Assembly: GCA_916613615.1 (NCBI GenBank)
Contig: OU744735.1
Location: forward strand, 39,133,468-39,197,467
DNA: 64,000 nt
DNA from: Steromphala cineraria
Taxonomy: Eukaryota; Mollusca; Gastropoda; Trochida; Trochidae
Reading direction: 5' to 3'
Shown: piece after piece, positions 1-11,300 of the stretch
How positions within the stretch are numbered: the stretch's first letter is position 1
How the letters are laid out: every line of letters starts with the position of its first letter
The notes under the pieces: model-generated
Databases searched by the model: none
What the model was told of the DNA's origin: nothing
Seen by the model: the letters and a program-made list of their open reading frames with translations, nothing else
Translations under genes and position numbers: made by a program

Positions 1-2859
1 TATTTAGAACGGAGTTGGTGGAATTTGGAACATACAAGGAGAAAATGGTACTCATCCTCAATATAACCTTCATCACATTGTAAACACAATCTATCATATC
101 TATTTATATTAAAATGCCTTCCTGTTTCGATACGTAAATGATGTGAGAAACATCTCAATTGAGCAATAGCTACTCTAAACTTCTTGATATTAACTGCAAT
201 TAAGTATAATTCCTTTGAAAATGATAGTTTGAAATAAGAATAAGCGATAGATTTGGTGCCAATTTGAAGAGAGCTATGCCAATTCTGCTCATGAATACAT
301 TTCAACCGACTCATAAACTCGGATAAGAACGACGTAGGAAGACTAACAAATTGCTGTTCCCAGACATAACCAAAGCCTAAACTGTACAACAAATCCCGAC
401 ACCTCGAAGCCCAATTAATTTTATTATGTTCTAAAGCCCCTAACATCATATAGTAACATTTCTTGGGATGGCGGATTCGGGCATAGATAATAATTTTAGC
501 CAATATGTTATTGCCTTTTTGTATGCAGATAAAAAGAGAGGGTAACGCCCACATTCGCCTCTAGCTATATTATTTGGGGTAGAAATCTTAACACCTAAAT
601 ATCGTTTGCAAGCTCAAGTATGTACCGATTCCATAAAATCATTCTGCCAGAACCCCCGGACTTCGGAACCGTAAAGCAGAATAGGAGCTATTTTCATATC
701 AAATATCTTAAAATACAATTCATATGATATATTCCCAAGCTTACTTAATATTTTAAGAACGCCTAAAAAAGCCTTTTTACCTTGTCAAATTTAACACAAG
801 CCTTGACTGATGTATAAATAGACTTATTGAATTGAGAGACACCTTTTGACTTTAGAACTGACCATAGTTTCAAACGTTTGACACTATCAAATGCCTTTGC
901 AAAATCAACGAAAAGACAATAAAGTTTAACCTTTTGTTTACTTAGATATCGTTGTATTATTGACTGAAGAATAAATATATTATCTATTGTTGAAGAGTCC
1001 TGACGAAACCCGGCCTGAGACTCTGCTATTTTACCATAAGCGTCACACCAGTAAGTTAACCTCCCGTTTAGAACAGACACATAAAGCTTACTAAAAACAC
1101 TAAGGAGAGAGATACATCTATAATTAGACGGAGTGTGGATATCACCACTTTTATATATAGGAACAATGACAGCTTCCGACAAAGATTCTGGAAAGTAAGC
1201 ATGTTCAAACATAACATTGAAAAGCACTGTTAGATAAGGTACAAGTATATCTGTTGTATATTTAAAGAATTCTGAAATCAATAAATCAAGGCCAGATGAT
1301 TTGCCACATTTCAGTCTTTCAATTGCAAATATAATCTCATCTTGTGTGATACGAGAGTCAAGAATAAACCGTGTCATATCATCACTGTTGTCACGGTCAT
1401 TATCGCTGTCACCAGTGTCTAAAACAGTTCCATCATCTGATAAAAATAAGTTTTTGGAATGTTCAGCCCATTCTTCAATGGTTATCGTAGGAACACGCTT
1501 AGTAGCGTTATGAGACAATCCTTTTAAAGTAGACCAATATGATTTACTATCATTGAGGCTTGTTGATATTTTATCACTCATGAGTTCAAAATATGCTTTC
1601 TTCTTCTTTCTAAGTAGAGATGTGTAAGTATTCCTAGCTTGAATATAGTTAGTAAGGTTAAAGTCATTTTTATCACAACGAAACATTCTTAAAAGTCACT
1701 CCCTTTCCGATCTGTAGAAAGTACATTCTTTGTCAAACCAGGGTTCGGTGTGTGCGAGTCTAGTTTTCCTGTAGCGTTTCATACTGTCTACTGCACTGTA
1801 TATAGCTTCGGTGAACTGAGTGACAGCTTCATCAATGTCATCAATGAGCAATGTACATTTCTCCAAAATGTCGACCACTGCAGGCAACATCAAATTCTCC
1901 CTTAACTGTTGCATGTACTTGATGTCCCATACATAGCGGTACGTCACACGTGTTGCACGGGCTTCGTCTTCCTCGCTGTCGTCGATAGCAGTGTCACGTG
2001 ACTGAAATGAGCACGTTAACGGTAAATGACATGAGTCGGCTCGTGAGACAACTTCAAACTCCCAACAGAGTGGGAAAAGGCTATTTGATACAATAATATA
2101 GTCTATAACACTAGATCCATTTTGGTTTATGAAGGTAAAGTCTCCTATGTTTGTATCTACACCACAGCGGCCGTTGAGAATGGACATGTTGAGAGCAGAG
2201 CACATATTCACCAAGACACGACCAGCACTATTGATGACACTATCACACGAGGATCTGTCGATATTCACACTCTCCTCGATAGAAGACAAGTCCTTATCTC
2301 CTAGAATGTCACAAATATCATTTTCAATAACCTCAGATAAGATTCCTGTCCGGGCATTAAAGTCACCACCAACAATTACATGTATATCTTTATTTATTGA
2401 TCCTAGTACTTCAATAAGTGTGATGCCACATTTTATTTGTTTGTCTGTATACCAAGTAGACCCATACAGGTTTACATATACACTGGAATATAGGAGGTAT
2501 TTGTCCAATGAAAAGGCACCTTTATCAAACAGAAGAAATATAGCATTCTCTGTGATTCGGGAATATTTCACATATTTATTAAGTGTCTTTTTTACAAGTA
2601 CTGTTATACCACCTGAAGGTCTTCCTCTAGTGGCTATTTTGATAGCGTTGATACTATATGATATATAATTCGGGTAGATATGGTCATAAATGTAATCAAT
2701 AGTCCATGTTTCTAAAAGTCCAATTATATCAAATGTGCTTATAAAGTTATTAAAGCATGTGTCGGAAAGCTTGTTAAGGAAGCCAGATATATTCCAGAAG
2801 AGAAATGTATTGTTTATATTGGTTGGTACATGCCTGTGTTTATGGGCGTGGCCACACCC
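1..2859 (-). pseudogene. LINE-A ORF2 (AP endonuclease + reverse transcriptase), defective
   Basis: Read from 2859 without an in-frame ATG, the frame gives the endonuclease: FWN, LLETW, GGDFNARTG, SSVIDY, then SCH where active enzymes have SDH, so a catalytic Asp is missing. A TGA at 1698-1696 interrupts the linker, after which the same frame runs to 763 through early RT blocks (QAGFRQ, FVDFAKAFD, motif A). A frameshift and deletion follow near 763-770: sequence jumps from the 'CVKFDK' region to the one matching LINE-B just before 'LPILTYGSE', so motif B (RQG) and the YADD box are gone. A further TGA lies near 625. The remaining C-terminal part ends with a C-x2-C ... H-x4-C cluster at about 90-20. 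It cannot encode active RT. Confidence 0.88.
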
Positions 2860-3869
2860 CTAGGTGCTAGAAGAAGTACCTGTAGTATTACCAGAAGGGG
2901 GTGGTGTGCCAGTGTTATCAGTGGCGGCTGTGTTTTCTATTACTACCAGCTCTCCGTTCCTAAAATATCCACGTTTATTTTGTGATCGTAGATCCTGTAG
3001 AGTTTTCCGTTGTCTGTGGGTCAGGTCACTGGCGATCCCGTAGCCACTACTCTTCAGTCCCTTCCTCAGTCCGAGTGAGCGAATTTTATTGTCTGAGTTG
3101 AAGAATTTCATGATAATTGGCGTGGTGCGATTACCTTGTAGTGACCGCTGTCCGATCCTATGGGCCTCGGCAATATCTCGTGTACAAAACGGGACATCCT
3201 CCGAGTTAGAGCTACCATTTAGAATGTCACAGCACAGCCCTCGCAGATCATCACGAACTTCGTCTGGCTTTTCTGATACACCATATAACAACACATTATT
3301 ACGTCTGCTATATTGTTCTAATTTTTCCACTTCATTTTGCAAATCAACTACAATACCATGGTCACCATTACTAGAAGACATGCGCTCTACTTTCTCAAGA
3401 CGGTCATTGATTGCTTGGACATCTAATCGTAGAACATTTTGTTCGCCTTGAATTTCGTCAATGTTTCGTTTAATGTCGTTCACAGCACTATTAAGTTTTC
3501 TGGTTTCAGATTTAATGTCTCTGATATCTCGAGTAAGTTCATTCTTCATTGAACGAATCTCCTGTAAAATATCATTTTTCATGGCGTCTATATCACTTTC
3601 ACTGACATGGCTAGTCTTGCCGGGGGGTCCCAGGTTTAGTTCAACGTCCCCCGAGAGTGGGATATTAGACCAGGCAGACACAATGATGCAACTAGAATTG
3701 TATATCGGGAAAGTAAAACATACGTAGCTAGGAGCCGATAGCCAATATCAACATACCCAGGCCATTCCGAGTACGGGGTGTACGGGCTGACATGGCCGAC
3801 CTGCCGGGTCTCATGTGGGTGAGAAAATTTTCCGATTCTCGCTCTCCAGACGTCTAAAGATACACCCAT
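2860..3869 (-). pseudogene. LINE-A ORF1 (2A-like motif, coiled coil, L1-ORF1-like RNA-binding domain), frameshifted
   Basis: ORF1 proteins of this kind bind element RNA and form the RNP with the RT. The start at 3869 is supported by the match to LINE-B ORF1 (both begin MGV with W and IG following). The first frame ends near 3636; the rest is read in another frame, entered from about 3745-3680, so one frameshift lies there. That second frame has a degenerate 2A-like GDVELNLGP around 3650, a charged heptad-rich coiled coil (about 3600-3350), then an 'YSRRNNVLLYGVSEKP' block typical of the L1-ORF1 RRM-like domain, and a Thr/Ser/Gly-rich tail ending at TAG 2862-2860. The NPGP of 2A is NLGP here, which should abolish ribosome skipping. 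Codons after the TAG continue in frame into the endonuclease. Confidence 0.85.
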
Positions 3870-5723
3870 CGGTAAAAGTGTCTTTTGTACACCTTATTAA
3901 ACCAATATGTATTGTCTGTTGTTACTCACAGCTTTTGGTTTATCATTAGTCGAGTTGTTTAGCGAGAGCGTGTACACACATACTAAAATTGAAACGATAC
4001 AGAGAAGACACCAATTTCAAACATGTACATCGTTCACTCGTATAGATAGCCTGTTTAAAAAAAAAACGATTGATACATTTAACATTTTGATGTTTTTGGA
4101 AGACAGTCAAATATTGTAGTTTGATACTGTCGATCTATAATTATTGAAAATATGTTTCATTAACACAATGAATTGGTGTAAAAAGGCTGAACCTCTGAAT
4201 CTTTTGAATATCAACAAGATGTGGTCATCAAATTAATCTTCCTTGTAAGGGATGAACTTAACATTAAAACAATAAATTGTTTTCATTCAATATGATAATC
4301 CATTTACCTTAATTAGTGGATGAAGATTTAACTTTGAGAACATTCATGCTTACTTTAAATTATTGAGCTACAATAACGAATCTTTCTGTGAAGGCAGTGA
4401 CACTATGAGATGTTAATAAGATAAGACAGGTCCCTGTATCGACCGGGAAGGTGATTGTCGATAGAAATGAGAAAATTGCTACTTTGTGTTCCGGACGAGT
4501 CGTCTGGGAAACCTCCAATTTTTCTCCGTGTTACAGATAACAACAATTTGGCGTCCACCAACGCTGTATTCTTGTGAAATATTCTCTTTTTTGTATTGGA
4601 TGACATAAAAATGATTTGGTGTTGCAATGGTATCTGTTATACTAAATATAAAAATGTCTGCTTACTTACTCATTATACAAATATTTTGAACTTACTTTCT
4701 CGTTATAAAAAAATTTTGAATTGAGAAACGAATATGTTCTATTTCAACAAATAAGTTAGTGGTTGTGTGTATTAAAAATTCAGTTTGTCCTAAATAAGAT
4801 CAAGAAATACCTGATTCAATCTTATCGTATGATGATACTGATATATCTGAGATTCTAAAAGTGCAATTTAGAAAATCTTGAAACATAAGCAATACTGACA
4901 TCTATATATGTGAATTGATAAAAAAAAGCCATGTTACAAAGTTAACAAATGTTTTGCTCTTACTAAAGATTACACATTTCAGAAAACTTAAACATTCTTA
5001 ATATTATTTGGTTGCGGAGAAGAAACATGATGTGCTATGTCGTACATTTTCAAATCCAGATGAACAAACAAAAATTCAAATAATTATGTCCTGTATCAAA
5101 ACAAAGGTCCAGTCCTTTGAAGTTTAGATAAATGTAAGTCTAAGAAAGAATGCAATACAACACCATTTTGGCCTTCATGTCATATGTTGTTTAACTGTTG
5201 TTGCTACATTTCTTATCTAAAACAACGGGTCTTTAGTTTGGGAAGATTTTTGTAGAAGTTCCCTTGTAAAATGAATTTGTACCAAGAAAAATACATAAAG
5301 AAATAATTTCAAGCATTACATAAATTGCTCGATGTTATCATACGAACTTCGTTTACTTTAAACCTCCATAAGGAAACACACGAAACACTCAGTCAACACA
5401 GCTGAACTAGCGAATCTAAAATATGGTTAAAACAACAAAACCAAAAATACTGGTCTTGATAATATGTCATAACGTCTTTGAGAGGTATTTAAAGTACTTG
5501 CTTGTGTCAAAACGTCGCATGTCATCAAGGAGTTGTATTTTTCTCTCGATTCACCTAGGTTGTGTTTTAAATAGTAATTTGCAGCTTAAGATGTTATTGC
5601 AATTGATGGAACTTCATCAACTTCATGACAAATTAGAACATAACTTATTCTTCTTTTGGATATAATTCAAATTCTAACGTAATTTCTCTATCCGATTGGT
5701 TTTGATTATCTAAGAACTGCCAC

Positions 5724-6049
5724 TTAAAGGGGCAGTAGCATGTTATTTGATAAATTTATATTTTAAATATTGCTAAATGTGTTTTCTGACAGTATTAATC
5801 TCACTACACAAGCCAATCAGAGGACAAAGTATGAAGATTCACATAAAATCCATTGGCGGCCATTTTGTGTGAACACCTTTAATTCGTTTTGTGTAAGAAA
5901 AAGGAATCGATGGCTAAACTTTAAGTTATTTTTCTGAATTATAACTGCTTATTTTAGTTTAAATACATTGTCTTTCAATTGTAACCATTAGTTTTTATTT
6001 TCATGAAATCACCTTATATTTCCCCTAAAAACGTGCTACTTCCCCTTAA
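5724..6049 (+). mobile_element. TTAA-flanked MITE, copy 1
   Basis: Terminal inverted repeats beginning AGGGGCAGTAGCA are flanked on both sides by TTAA (5724-5727 and 6046-6049). The interior carries the conserved 'ggcggccattttgtgtgaacacctttaa' type segment shared with four other copies. No coding capacity. TTAA target sites point to a piggyBac- or Kolobok-type transposase supplied in trans. It sits inside family B copy I, and the same insertion is present in copies II and III, so it predates their duplication. Confidence 0.82.
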
Positions 6050-7061
6050 AAGAGTTTTTAACATTGCTTCTAAACTTTTATGTGGGATAATCTCGTCCCT
6101 ATTCTACTTTAGTTAAAGTGGCAGGATACTTTTGTGTTGTCAATTTCCGGTAGGTCACCTGGTCCTGATGCGTCCAGCTGCTACACCATCATGTCTTGTC
6201 TGGAAGCCAAATACATATGAAGAGAAATAGTTTCAATAAGGTGGTGTGAGTTTGTTTTAGTACAACAAAATCATAAGGCATCCCCATTTAAGATATTCTC
6301 CCATATCTTAGTGTTCTTACACGTTTACTGTAGATTTTATTCTCTCTTGTATTGCTAAACACTTTTGTGATATAGGTCTGTGAAAGTTGAGAAATTGTTA
6401 AATTGAAGCTGATCAACTAATGAGATAGTAAACACGTGCATTAAAAAACTGATTCGTGTCACATAATCATTATTTTCCAAGAAGTGGATAATATGTTATT
6501 GAATATGATGATGTAATATGTTATTGAAAGATACAAGCTTCCTTTTGCTGTTAACTAACGGGCAGAATGAAACCCATCACAATAGGATAAATATTTGTTA
6601 CATTTCATAACTAAAAAATTTAGTAGTGTAAAAGTATAACATTTGATGAAGAAACCTTGGTAACGCTCCAAAGATTGCAATGTTGTCCTATATACGAAAA
6701 CACTTACAATTGATTCTTGCTAAAGGCGTAAATTCAAAGTGTCCTAACATGGCTCTAATCACTGTAAATGAAGTCATCCCAACAGGGATGGAACTAATGC
6801 TTGGTTGTTAAACCTAGTGGCCAAAATACTTTCATTTAATTTGTAACTACATATCCTCAACACTTAAATAGACTCCCCTTTCAGGAGCGGGGTCTTGATC
6901 GAAATTGAGTCTATTGAAAGTGCTTCCAGTTCTTTAAGACAAATGAGGTTAAAGATTGCATGAAATGCTTTCAACAATCTCGTAGAATATAATGAATATC
7001 AAGATATATTTATATATTTCATCCATGGTGATACAAAACCAAAAATTTCACTTCACTACTA

Positions 7062-7203
7062 GTTATCTTGCTTTGATGGCTGAGGTATTAATGATTATGA
7101 CAAGATTCATAACAATCACATTCATGAGAGCGGTTAGTTTGCTTTGATGGTTGAGGTATTAATGATAATGACAAGATTCATAACATTCACAGTTATGAGA
7201 GAC
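7062..7203 (+). repeat. Two-unit 71-bp tandem duplication
   Basis: The segment 'gctttgatgg...tgaggtattaatga...tgacaagattcata' occurs at 7070 and again at 7141. Copies II and III of family B have a single unit, so this duplication is private to copy I. Confidence 0.75.
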
Positions 7204-8350
7204 ATCACAAAAGAATTAAATAAATCGTATTCTGAAGGACTAATTAATAAAAAAATTAACAGTCGAAATAGAATTTATCTGATATGACACATTTCAAAGG
7301 ATTAACGGAGGTTTTCCATAAAGTGCAAAATTTTACAAATTCCATTCTTTACTCCATTCTTAAGTGAAGAAATTAATTATTACCTAATTTTGATACATTT
7401 ATGTCAGTTAGTTTTTATGTTCGATGTTTTAACGAGTAATATTCAATCATTATGGATATACTGTATAATGACAGCTATCAACTGCAATCAAATAAGATAT
7501 TGATATTTGGCTTGGTAAGAACATTTTTTCAACTTGTCACATATGTGATTATACACATATCATTCCGGATTTGTTGCTGCCTTGCAATAACATATTACTT
7601 TCAAAAACTAGGTCAAGTTAATTTCATAGAAAAACAATTGAAACAATGCAACCATTACGACCTTTCTGCACAGCCTGTAATCCATAGACATGGAATTAGA
7701 AATAAAAGACAAACTGACTGACACATCATTGACATCAAAACATAGTAAGAAAGATGCCCATTATACTAAGCAGCCACGAGGGTTCTGAAGCTTCGTAATC
7801 TTTCCCATAAAGCCAAGCCCGGAAGTGATTGAGCTAATGTCCTGTGTTTATTCGATTTGAATTTCCTAGGCAATCTATTAGAACCACCTATTTGTTTTCA
7901 TCATGAAGGGGAAGTGCCTCTGAAGTACAAGAAGACCTCTCTGGGATTCACATCTGAGAAGCAAGTCTTGTTTTACTTTGGAGATATGTTAAGGTTGTAT
8001 ACTAAGAAAACATCAATGTATGTGAACACATGTCACTGGTGTTTAGAAAATAACACATATATAAGATTAAATATGTATGTCGAGACCTATAGGAACTGGT
8101 GCAGACTTTGGAACATTATTTGTTGATGTGACAAGTCCACTTCCCGAAGCAAGTCTAGATGTCAGTCTAGAGAGTAGATACACCTTCCATTATTTTGTAT
8201 ATTCTACGTCCCATTAGGGATGATTGAATCGCTATATTGATTTGATTTCAGCAATTCGTTTTTAGTAAAACATCACACCTTAAGTTTGTTTATATTAGCA
8301 ACAGTTTTGAAGAAGTGTTTAGGGTGTACTGCTATTTTATTTAAGAAATA

Positions 8351-8569
8351 GAGTAGCCCTAACCATCATGTGTTTTGCAATAAAGTATAGTTTTGCCCTG
8401 AACTATTATAGTTAAATAACGAGACCGAAGGCCGAGTTGTTTGACGCACATCCGCGAATCACTGTTAAATACGTGGGAAGTACATCCGCACGAAACGCAC
8501 GTGCTTCAGCCCAGTTATAACAATGAGACCACGCGAGTCAAGGCAGTCTAGAGAATTGCACTGAACGAA
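8351..8569 (+). other. Upstream region of the DUF3504-like gene
   Basis: This is locally richer in G+C and CpG than its surroundings (8420-8569). It leads directly to the ATG at 8570 and separates family B copy I from the gene. It may hold the promoter and 5' UTR, but no TATA box or other defined element was recognised. Confidence 0.3.
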
Positions 8570-10543
8570 ATGGACGCCAGCGACGAAGAAGACATTTTTA
8601 TAACACAATCTGTGTTTAAAGTGTCGGCACCTTCTGCGGAGAAAGACACTGTGAGTGACAATGATTTTACTTTCCGTTTCGGGGAGCCACTCACTGAGCA
8701 TGATATAGCAAAGAAGATTGAAATTTGTGTACCCAAAAACACTCCGTATAAATATGACTGGGCCTTTTCAACTTTTAAAAGGTGGCAAGAAGAACGCAAG
8801 GCCCAGTCAATGGATGACAATTTGGAAATCCCGCAAGCGTGTTTGACTGCAGATTTGACTGAAATGAACACAACATCTTTGAATACTGCTTTAAAGTTTT
8901 TCCTGTTTGAGGCGAGGAAACTGGACGGCACCCAGTACACTGCGGATAGTATACTTGGACTGTTTACCGCTCCAGACTGGATTGAGGCTCAAGGGGAAAA
9001 AGGACATTAATTTGTTCGAAGACAAACAATTCGAAGGAAGCCGAACATGTCTCGACGCTGTAATGAAAGAACTTTCAAAAAAAGGACTGGGTAACTCGGC
9101 AAGGAAGAAGACGATTGAAGAACAACTGTGGACTAGCGGCTCCCTAGGTGAAGACAACCCCCAACAGCTGCTGGATACGATTCTGTACCTTACCGGTAAG
9201 TAATAGTAAATAAGTTTGTTCCTTATATAAAACAGAAAACCAGTTTTGCAAATAGAGTAGTATTATCAACAAAAATAGTTTCATTCAATGTAATGTTTAT
9301 AAATTTTTGTTTCCATTAATCTCGTTTAAATAAGTTTGTTGAAATACCTAAAATGAGTTATCCTGTGTTCGCCATATTTGCCTCTACGTTAAAAATTAAT
9401 GAAAGAATTATTTTAAACGTGCAGGTTTGCATTTTGCGCTGCGAGGAGGAAGGGAGCACAGAGCACTACGTATGTTCTCAAATCCCCAAATTACTGGACC
9501 CCACACCGACCATAAAGGCAGAAAATACCTTCTCTACACCTAAGACGCATCAAAGACAAATCCAGGCGGACTGAAACACGGAAAGTTGGTACCGAAACAA
9601 GTTCGAGCCTATGAGAACAAAGACAATTCCAAACGATGTTTTGTGCGACTCTTTGAGAAGTACAGGTCTCTATGGTTAGTGTCATTTTCATTGTTATTAC
9701 CTAGCAGTTATCACCAGATTAAGTTATTTAAAGGATTGGTTCTCAAAAATGTGTTCAGTTTAATATTTGATGTCTTAATTACATTTCAAATATGAATTAA
9801 TTTTCAGGAGATTTTCATCTTTCAGTCCAGTAGAAGCATCGTTTCACTTTAACAAATGTTACAATTGTCAATTAAAATGCGATTTTTACCCTACAGCAAA
9901 CCAGGTCAACATACCGAATACTTCTACTTCACTCCAAGGAGGACCAGAATTTCAAACACCTGGTATACAGCAAATGCTATCGGCCACAACACCTTACAAG
10001 CAACTGTGAAACGACTCTGCGTGACATCAAGTGTTGAGGGCACCATGACGAACCATTCCTTAAGGGCGACAGCAGCCACTCGCTTAAATGAAGCTGACGT
10101 AGCCGAGCAAATGATTTGCGAAATTACCCGTAAGTTGAATTTTCTGTTAGTGGTGCAGCAATTCGAAATTGCTTTTTCAAAGAATGTTAACTGAAATATC
10201 ATGCATTAATCTATGAAATGTGTCTTCAAAAGTAATAAGATTGCCTTTATGATACATATGGTAGCTTTGAATGGTTGTCGAATCTGCAATATATAATATT
10301 ATTTGACTGCAGTGTTATAGATTTCAAAGACTTAAATCATCTGTTTCAGGACATCGTAGCGAGGCGGTTCGAAGTTACAAGAGAACTTCTGACAATCAAA
10401 TGGCAACGGTCTCTGACATAATCAGTATGTCGAAGAAAAAGAAGTCTCCATCTCCCGAGAAAACTGACCCGAAAAAAACAGTTGGTCGAAAAGCTGAAGA
10501 CAAGCAGATTCCAACTGTAACGGTCAATTTCAATTTCAACTGA
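8570..10543 (+). pseudogene. DUF3504 / KIAA1958-like protein (Crypton-type tyrosine recombinase fold), four exons, disrupted
   Basis: Family members are multicopy in molluscs and derive from Crypton tyrosine recombinases. Exons by GT-AG sites: 8570-9195, 9425-9674, 9897-10129, 10350-10543; each junction restores the family reading (for example LTG|LHFALRGGREHR and YRSLC|KPG). The N-terminal part has a Trp/Phe-rich SAM-like core-binding region, and exon 2 has the first catalytic Arg (LRGGREH). Exon 3 has the HSLR box (H-x-x-R), and exon 4 has HRSEAVRSYKRT with His and the candidate Tyr, then a Lys-rich tail. Two lesions: a frameshift between about 8960 and 8995 (frame switches before KKDINLFEDK), and an in-frame TAA at 9541-9543 in the YT*DASKTNPGG segment, where relatives have Glu. 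The usual Gly of the GHR block is Arg here. Otherwise well preserved, so the loss is probably recent, or an assembly error should be considered. Confidence 0.85.
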
Positions 10544-10544
10544 C

Positions 10545-10572
10545 AATAAATAGTTGAACCGTGTTTTATTGT
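10545..10572 (+). terminator. Polyadenylation signal with small inverted repeat
   Basis: AATAAA lies at 10545-10550, two bases after the stop of the DUF3504-like gene. GACAATAAA (10542-10550) is inverted as TTTATTGTC about 14 bases downstream, so the same block reads AATAAA on the minus strand as well. Confidence 0.5.
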
Positions 10573-10623
10573 CTTTTTCTTAGAGTACATTGTCCAATGC
10601 AGAGGACATTCCTCGGAAAATCC

Positions 10624-10670
10624 CCGGGCATTCTGTAGGAAATCCCTGGGATTTCTTGCAGAATGCCCGG
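10624..10670. repeat. 47-bp near-perfect hairpin
   Basis: CCGGGCATTCTG (10624-10635) pairs perfectly with CAGAATGCCCGG (10659-10670). An inner GAAATCC/GGATTTC stem lies between them. It is GC-rich in AT-rich surroundings, just downstream of the gene's polyadenylation signal. Confidence 0.8.
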
Positions 10671-11039
10671 CGCTTTCCACTAGATTGCCCTGAAAACGAC
10701 CTGTTGAGGTTTATACGGTAAAATAAGACCCTGACAAGACAATAGAGTGACGTCACTGGAGGTTTATAATCATTAAGATAAACTCTCGATGGATATTCCA
10801 GGGGATAATTGAATTGAAAAAGTCTAGCCACGTGTAATACAAACATCACTTCAACACTCAACATATACCATTCTATTTAGTATTTTTGTAAAATCATAAT
10901 ACATTTTCTGAGGATGTGTCAGGGGCAATGACATGAATATTTCTGACAATCTTACATTTTAATATCATCTGTACTCAGAACTCAGTTTTTTTGGAAAGAA
11001 CTCTTAGAAAATGAATCTAGGTCATCTTTGAAGAGAAGA

Positions 11040-11300
11040 CCTGACTGAGTATAAATGTAGAGCCATTCATGGTTCATTGGACGAACGTGCTCAGGAGAAT
11101 GATGGACCATATAACTTCATGTGTCCATTTCGCAGCGTCTTTCATTGATTATTAGTGGGTTATTGGCATTTAAGAACTACTTTACAGTCCTGGAAGCTTA
11201 ACCAAAGCCAACACGTGAGATTTAGAGTCTTTTATTCAGCTATATATGACTACAAGACCGGAGCACAAGTGTCTTCAGGAGAGGAGTCATGTATTTTTTG
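11040..11300 (-). repeat. Diverged dispersed repeat D, inverted copy
   Basis: Read on the minus strand, it aligns by eye with 28860-29160. Shared anchors include 'ctgtaaagt', 'atgccaataaccca' and 'atcaatgaaagacgc'. Both copies are diverged and non-coding. The remaining DNA between 10670 and 11690 shows no gene. Confidence 0.55.

Larger units (their letters stand above)
1..3900 (-). mobile_element. LINE-A: decayed APE-type non-LTR retrotransposon, cut by window edge
   Basis: Reading leftwards on the minus strand there is ORF1 (3869-2860), then endonuclease, RT and a C-terminal Cys/His region running off the left edge. Order and motifs match the intact LINE-B at 20168-24672, including the opening residues of ORF1 (MGV, then W, IG, F and HP at like spacing), so the two belong to one family but are well diverged. 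Defects seen: an ORF1 frameshift, a proline-to-leucine change in the 2A motif, a lost endonuclease Asp, in-frame TGA stops and an RT deletion. The 5' end is placed near 3900 only because ORF1 starts at 3869; no target-site duplication can be checked because the 3' end is outside the window. Confidence 0.9.
3990..8350 (+). repeat. Family B dispersed repeat, copy I (~4.3 kb, non-coding)
   Basis: Most of this stretch recurs, in the same orientation and order, at 42640-47010 (copy II), with parts at 47731-49460 (III), 54092-55000 (IV) and diverged pieces near 27985, 58900 and 63838. Anchors: 4420 matches 43094, 5740 matches 44535, 6190 matches 44985 and 7800 matches 46460. Copy I differs by a 71-bp local tandem duplication (7062-7203), about 300 bp at 7200-7510 that is missing from copy II, and absence of the SINE present in II and III. 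No TIRs, LTRs or long ORF are visible. It could be a very old element or a segmental duplication; the presence of separate partial copies favours a dispersed repeat. Confidence 0.8.

Noticed and set aside
1301..1513. Plus-strand ORFs opposite LINE-A (also 2129-2668 and 3089-3451)
   Set aside because: They are antisense shadows of LINE-A ORF1/ORF2; the minus frames carry the recognisable domains.
7452..7721. 89-codon ORF (and its match at 54092-54286) as a gene
   Set aside because: It lies in family B, is broken in the other copies, and has no start context or domain.
8465..8940. Minus-strand ORFs opposite exon 1 of the DUF3504-like gene
   Set aside because: The plus strand matches a known family across four splice junctions; the minus frames do not.
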